Source: Phycisphaerales bacterium (GTDB taxonomy: Bacteria > Planctomycetota > Phycisphaerae > Phycisphaerales > UBA1924). Taken from it: DNA of 64,000 nt. Where the stretch lies: assembly GCA_029260265.1 (NCBI GenBank), contig JAJDDO010000026.1, positions 186,001 to 250,000 of the forward strand, written 5' to 3'. Within the stretch, counting starts at the first letter, position 1; each line of letters opens with the position of its first letter. The notes under the pieces were generated by a model. That model did not search any database, was not told the origin of the DNA, and was given only the letters and a program-made list of their open reading frames with translations. The translations under genes and the position numbers were made by a program. Positions 61,118 to 64,000 of this stretch are shown here, in pieces.

Positions 61118-61633
61118 ATGGGTGTTCGTCGGTATGACATTGTGGGACAGGCACGGTCATTGACATTCTCTTGTTATCGCCGGGTTGGGTTGTTGAGCGA
61201 TTCGCAGACTCGGGATGCGTTTGTGGAGCATCTTGAGGTGCAGCGTGTGCGGCTTGGGTTTGATGTGATTGCTTGGGTGGTGATGCCTGAACATGTGCAT
61301 GTGGTGGTTGTGCCCGGTGATGGTGAGGTTTCGCCGATCATGCGTGGGGTGAAGCAAGGGTTTGGGCGGCGGATGATTAAGAGATGGCGTGACCGGGATG
61401 AGCCTGTGATTGGTTCGTTGACTGACTCGGATGGGATCGTGAGATTTTGGCAGCGGGGCGGTGGGTATGATCGAAATGTTCGAGATCTTGATGAGCTGTG
61501 TGAGAAGGTGAACTACATTCATCAGAACCCGGTGAAGCGGGGATTGGTTGAACGGAGTGAAGATTGGAAGTGGTCGTCGGCGAGGGATTATCTTGGGGAA
61601 TCGGGTGTGATTGAGATTCGGAAGAAATGGTAA
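61118..61633 (+). CDS. REP-associated tyrosine transposase (RAYT), Y1/HUH family
   Basis: A 171-residue HUH-type single-strand nuclease related to the IS200/IS605 TnpA. Signature VVMPEHVHVVVVPG holds the HUH pair (His-Val-His, a usual RAYT form), and the C-terminal region EKVNYIHQNPVKRGLV carries the catalytic Tyr in the NYIHxNPV motif. RAYTs are domesticated and act on REP palindromes. Both sides of the gene carry the same type of palindrome (61005-61087 and 61635-61726), as expected for a REPtron. The right element starts one base after the stop. The gene looks intact. Confidence 0.93.
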   Translation: MGVRRYDIVGQARSLTFSCYRRVGLLSDSQTRDAFVEHLEVQRVRLGFDVIAWVVMPEHVHVVVVPGDGEVSPIMRGVKQGFGRRMIKRWRDRDEPVIGSLTDSDGIVRFWQRGGGYDRNVRDLDELCEKVNYIHQNPVKRGLVERSEDWKWSSARDYLGESGVIEIRKKW

Positions 61634-61634
61634 T

Positions 61635-61726
61635 GGTGCCCTCCTTTGACCCGAAGGGTAAAGGAGGTTCTTGAGTAGTGGGTTGTTTGAAGACCTCCTT
61701 TGCCCTTCGGGTCAAAGGAGGGCACC
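61635..61726. repeat. right palindrome flanking the RAYT gene
   Basis: A 34-base inverted repeat (61635-61668 with 61693-61726), one mismatch, around a 24-base loop. Its arms differ from the left element at only a few bases. It may also act as the transcript end of the transposase gene. Confidence 0.92.
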
Positions 61727-61749
61727 GAAGAGGGGAAGGCGGGCACCTG

Positions 61750-62280
61750 CTAAAGAAGAGAGATCGGGATTCCTTCGGCAGGGTGGATAAAACTATCTTT
61801 ATCAATGTGAGATGTATTGCCCAGTCGAATTCTACATTCTTTAGTGAACCGATGACTGATTTCTTCGAAATTGCGATGTTGAAACCGAGTCGGATTTTTT
61901 TTGACTACAGTTGTGGGGCGAGCAAATCTTGCTTTGGCTTCTTCCATTGTTTCATGTACAATTGGTGAAGAAAGGGTAATTTGTTCACTCTTAGAAAGTT
62001 TCTTCTTACGAGAATGTGGAGATTTCCGCTTCGATGAGCATCGAGATTTCTTTGTGCGACAAGAGTTGGCGGACCTTCGTTGGCTGCGCTGTCGCAATAC
62101 AACCGCTTGTATATATGACCCGTCTGTTTTCAGGAGATGGTAAAGCCCAAGTGTGACCATCTTGGGCTTCAATTGGGGGTGTAGGTGCAGTTGTCGTAAG
62201 GTACAGATGACATATCGAATCCCATTTGTTGAGTAATTTACTTCTCGCCACTGCTCGAATGTGATGCCTCTGCCAACCAT
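61750..62280 (-). CDS. AT-rich hypothetical protein
   Basis: A 176-residue protein, basic in its middle (RQRSQRRSANS, RKKKLSK) with no domain I recognise. The region is clearly more AT-rich than the rest of the window and has many codons the neighbours avoid, suggesting horizontal origin. A strong AAGGGGCG lies 4-5 bases before the ATG, which is the main argument that it is coding. It lies between the RAYT element and the mutase gene. A competing plus-strand frame is weaker. Function unknown. Confidence 0.5.
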   Translation of the reverse strand: MVGRGITFEQWREVNYSTNGIRYVICTLRQLHLHPQLKPKMVTLGLYHLLKTDGSYIQAVVLRQRSQRRSANSCRTKKSRCSSKRKSPHSRKKKLSKSEQITLSSPIVHETMEEAKARFARPTTVVKKNPTRFQHRNFEEISHRFTKECRIRLGNTSHIDKDSFIHPAEGIPISLL

Positions 62281-62349
62281 TTTTCGCCCCTTCGATGCAA
62301 TGCTACATACGCACGAAATGGCTAGCGGTTCCCTAAAAATGCACTTCGT

Positions 62350-64000
<1,651 letters not shown>

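Noticed and set aside
61678-61968. A 96-codon plus-strand frame starting inside the right palindrome
   Set aside because: Starts within repeat DNA, no ribosome site, and opposed by a minus-strand frame with a good one.

Overview
This window most likely comes from a marine planctomycete of the Phycisphaerae/Phycisphaerales type. Two secreted proteins end in, or contain, duplicated Asp/Asn-rich dockerin-like segments, one of them the 'FNAGC' type common in that group. LpxB, Lnt and HtrA indicate a Gram-negative envelope. Many proteins are HEAT, TPR or coiled-coil proteins. This placement is inference from protein character; there is no rRNA in the window.

Layout. 0-5 kb: a lipoprotein, a rhodanese, and tyrosine catabolism (hppD forward, hmgA reverse), with a putative nuclease-like gene and a small conserved gene coupled behind hppD. 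5-9.3 kb: a pseudokinase-like protein, a HEAT lipoprotein and a TPR protein. 9.3-14.2 kb (minus): a UDPGP-type pyrophosphorylase, an alpha/beta hydrolase, an MFS carrier and trpB. 14.2-21 kb (plus): rpe, a degenerate histidine-phosphatase-fold protein, accD, lnt, a HEAT lipoprotein, a coiled-coil/small membrane protein pair and tRNA-Asp(GTC). 21.6-26.3 kb: a large secreted three-repeat protein and a CPA-type antiporter. 26.3-31.2 kb (minus): ispA, dxs, nadK and a SpoIIE-type phosphatase. 31-38 kb: an ExbB/TolQ-like protein, PTS EIIA, RsmB, a histidine kinase with a receiver-XRE regulator, lpxB and a nuclease-like protein. 38-48.8 kb: an AGCS symporter, two small membrane proteins, an ABC-F ATPase, a circularly permuted DAAO-like flavoprotein, panB, htrA, murD and a YdjY-like protein. 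48.8-54 kb: priA and carA (divergent) and a dockerin protein. 54-64 kb: a B12-binding/GTPase fusion, MATE, 3-hydroxyacyl-CoA dehydrogenase, recX, a nucleosidase, a RAYT transposase flanked by palindromes, and an isobutyryl-CoA-mutase-like large subunit running off the right edge.

Three points stand out. First, the reverse-strand protein at 43171-44190 has the usual C-terminal motifs of D-amino-acid oxidase placed in front of its Rossmann motif, which is the order expected after circular permutation. Second, the B12/GTPase fusion (54130-55284) and the mutase large subunit (62350-64000) together look like the fused enzyme IcmF split into two genes, and two active-site positions are of the isobutyryl-CoA-mutase type. 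Third, about seventeen genes have a TANNNT-like -10 hexamer ending only 5-7 bases before the start codon and no clear Shine-Dalgarno. This suggests widespread leaderless transcription beside a second class of genes with strong Shine-Dalgarno sites. All three are read by eye and need alignment or transcription-start data to settle.
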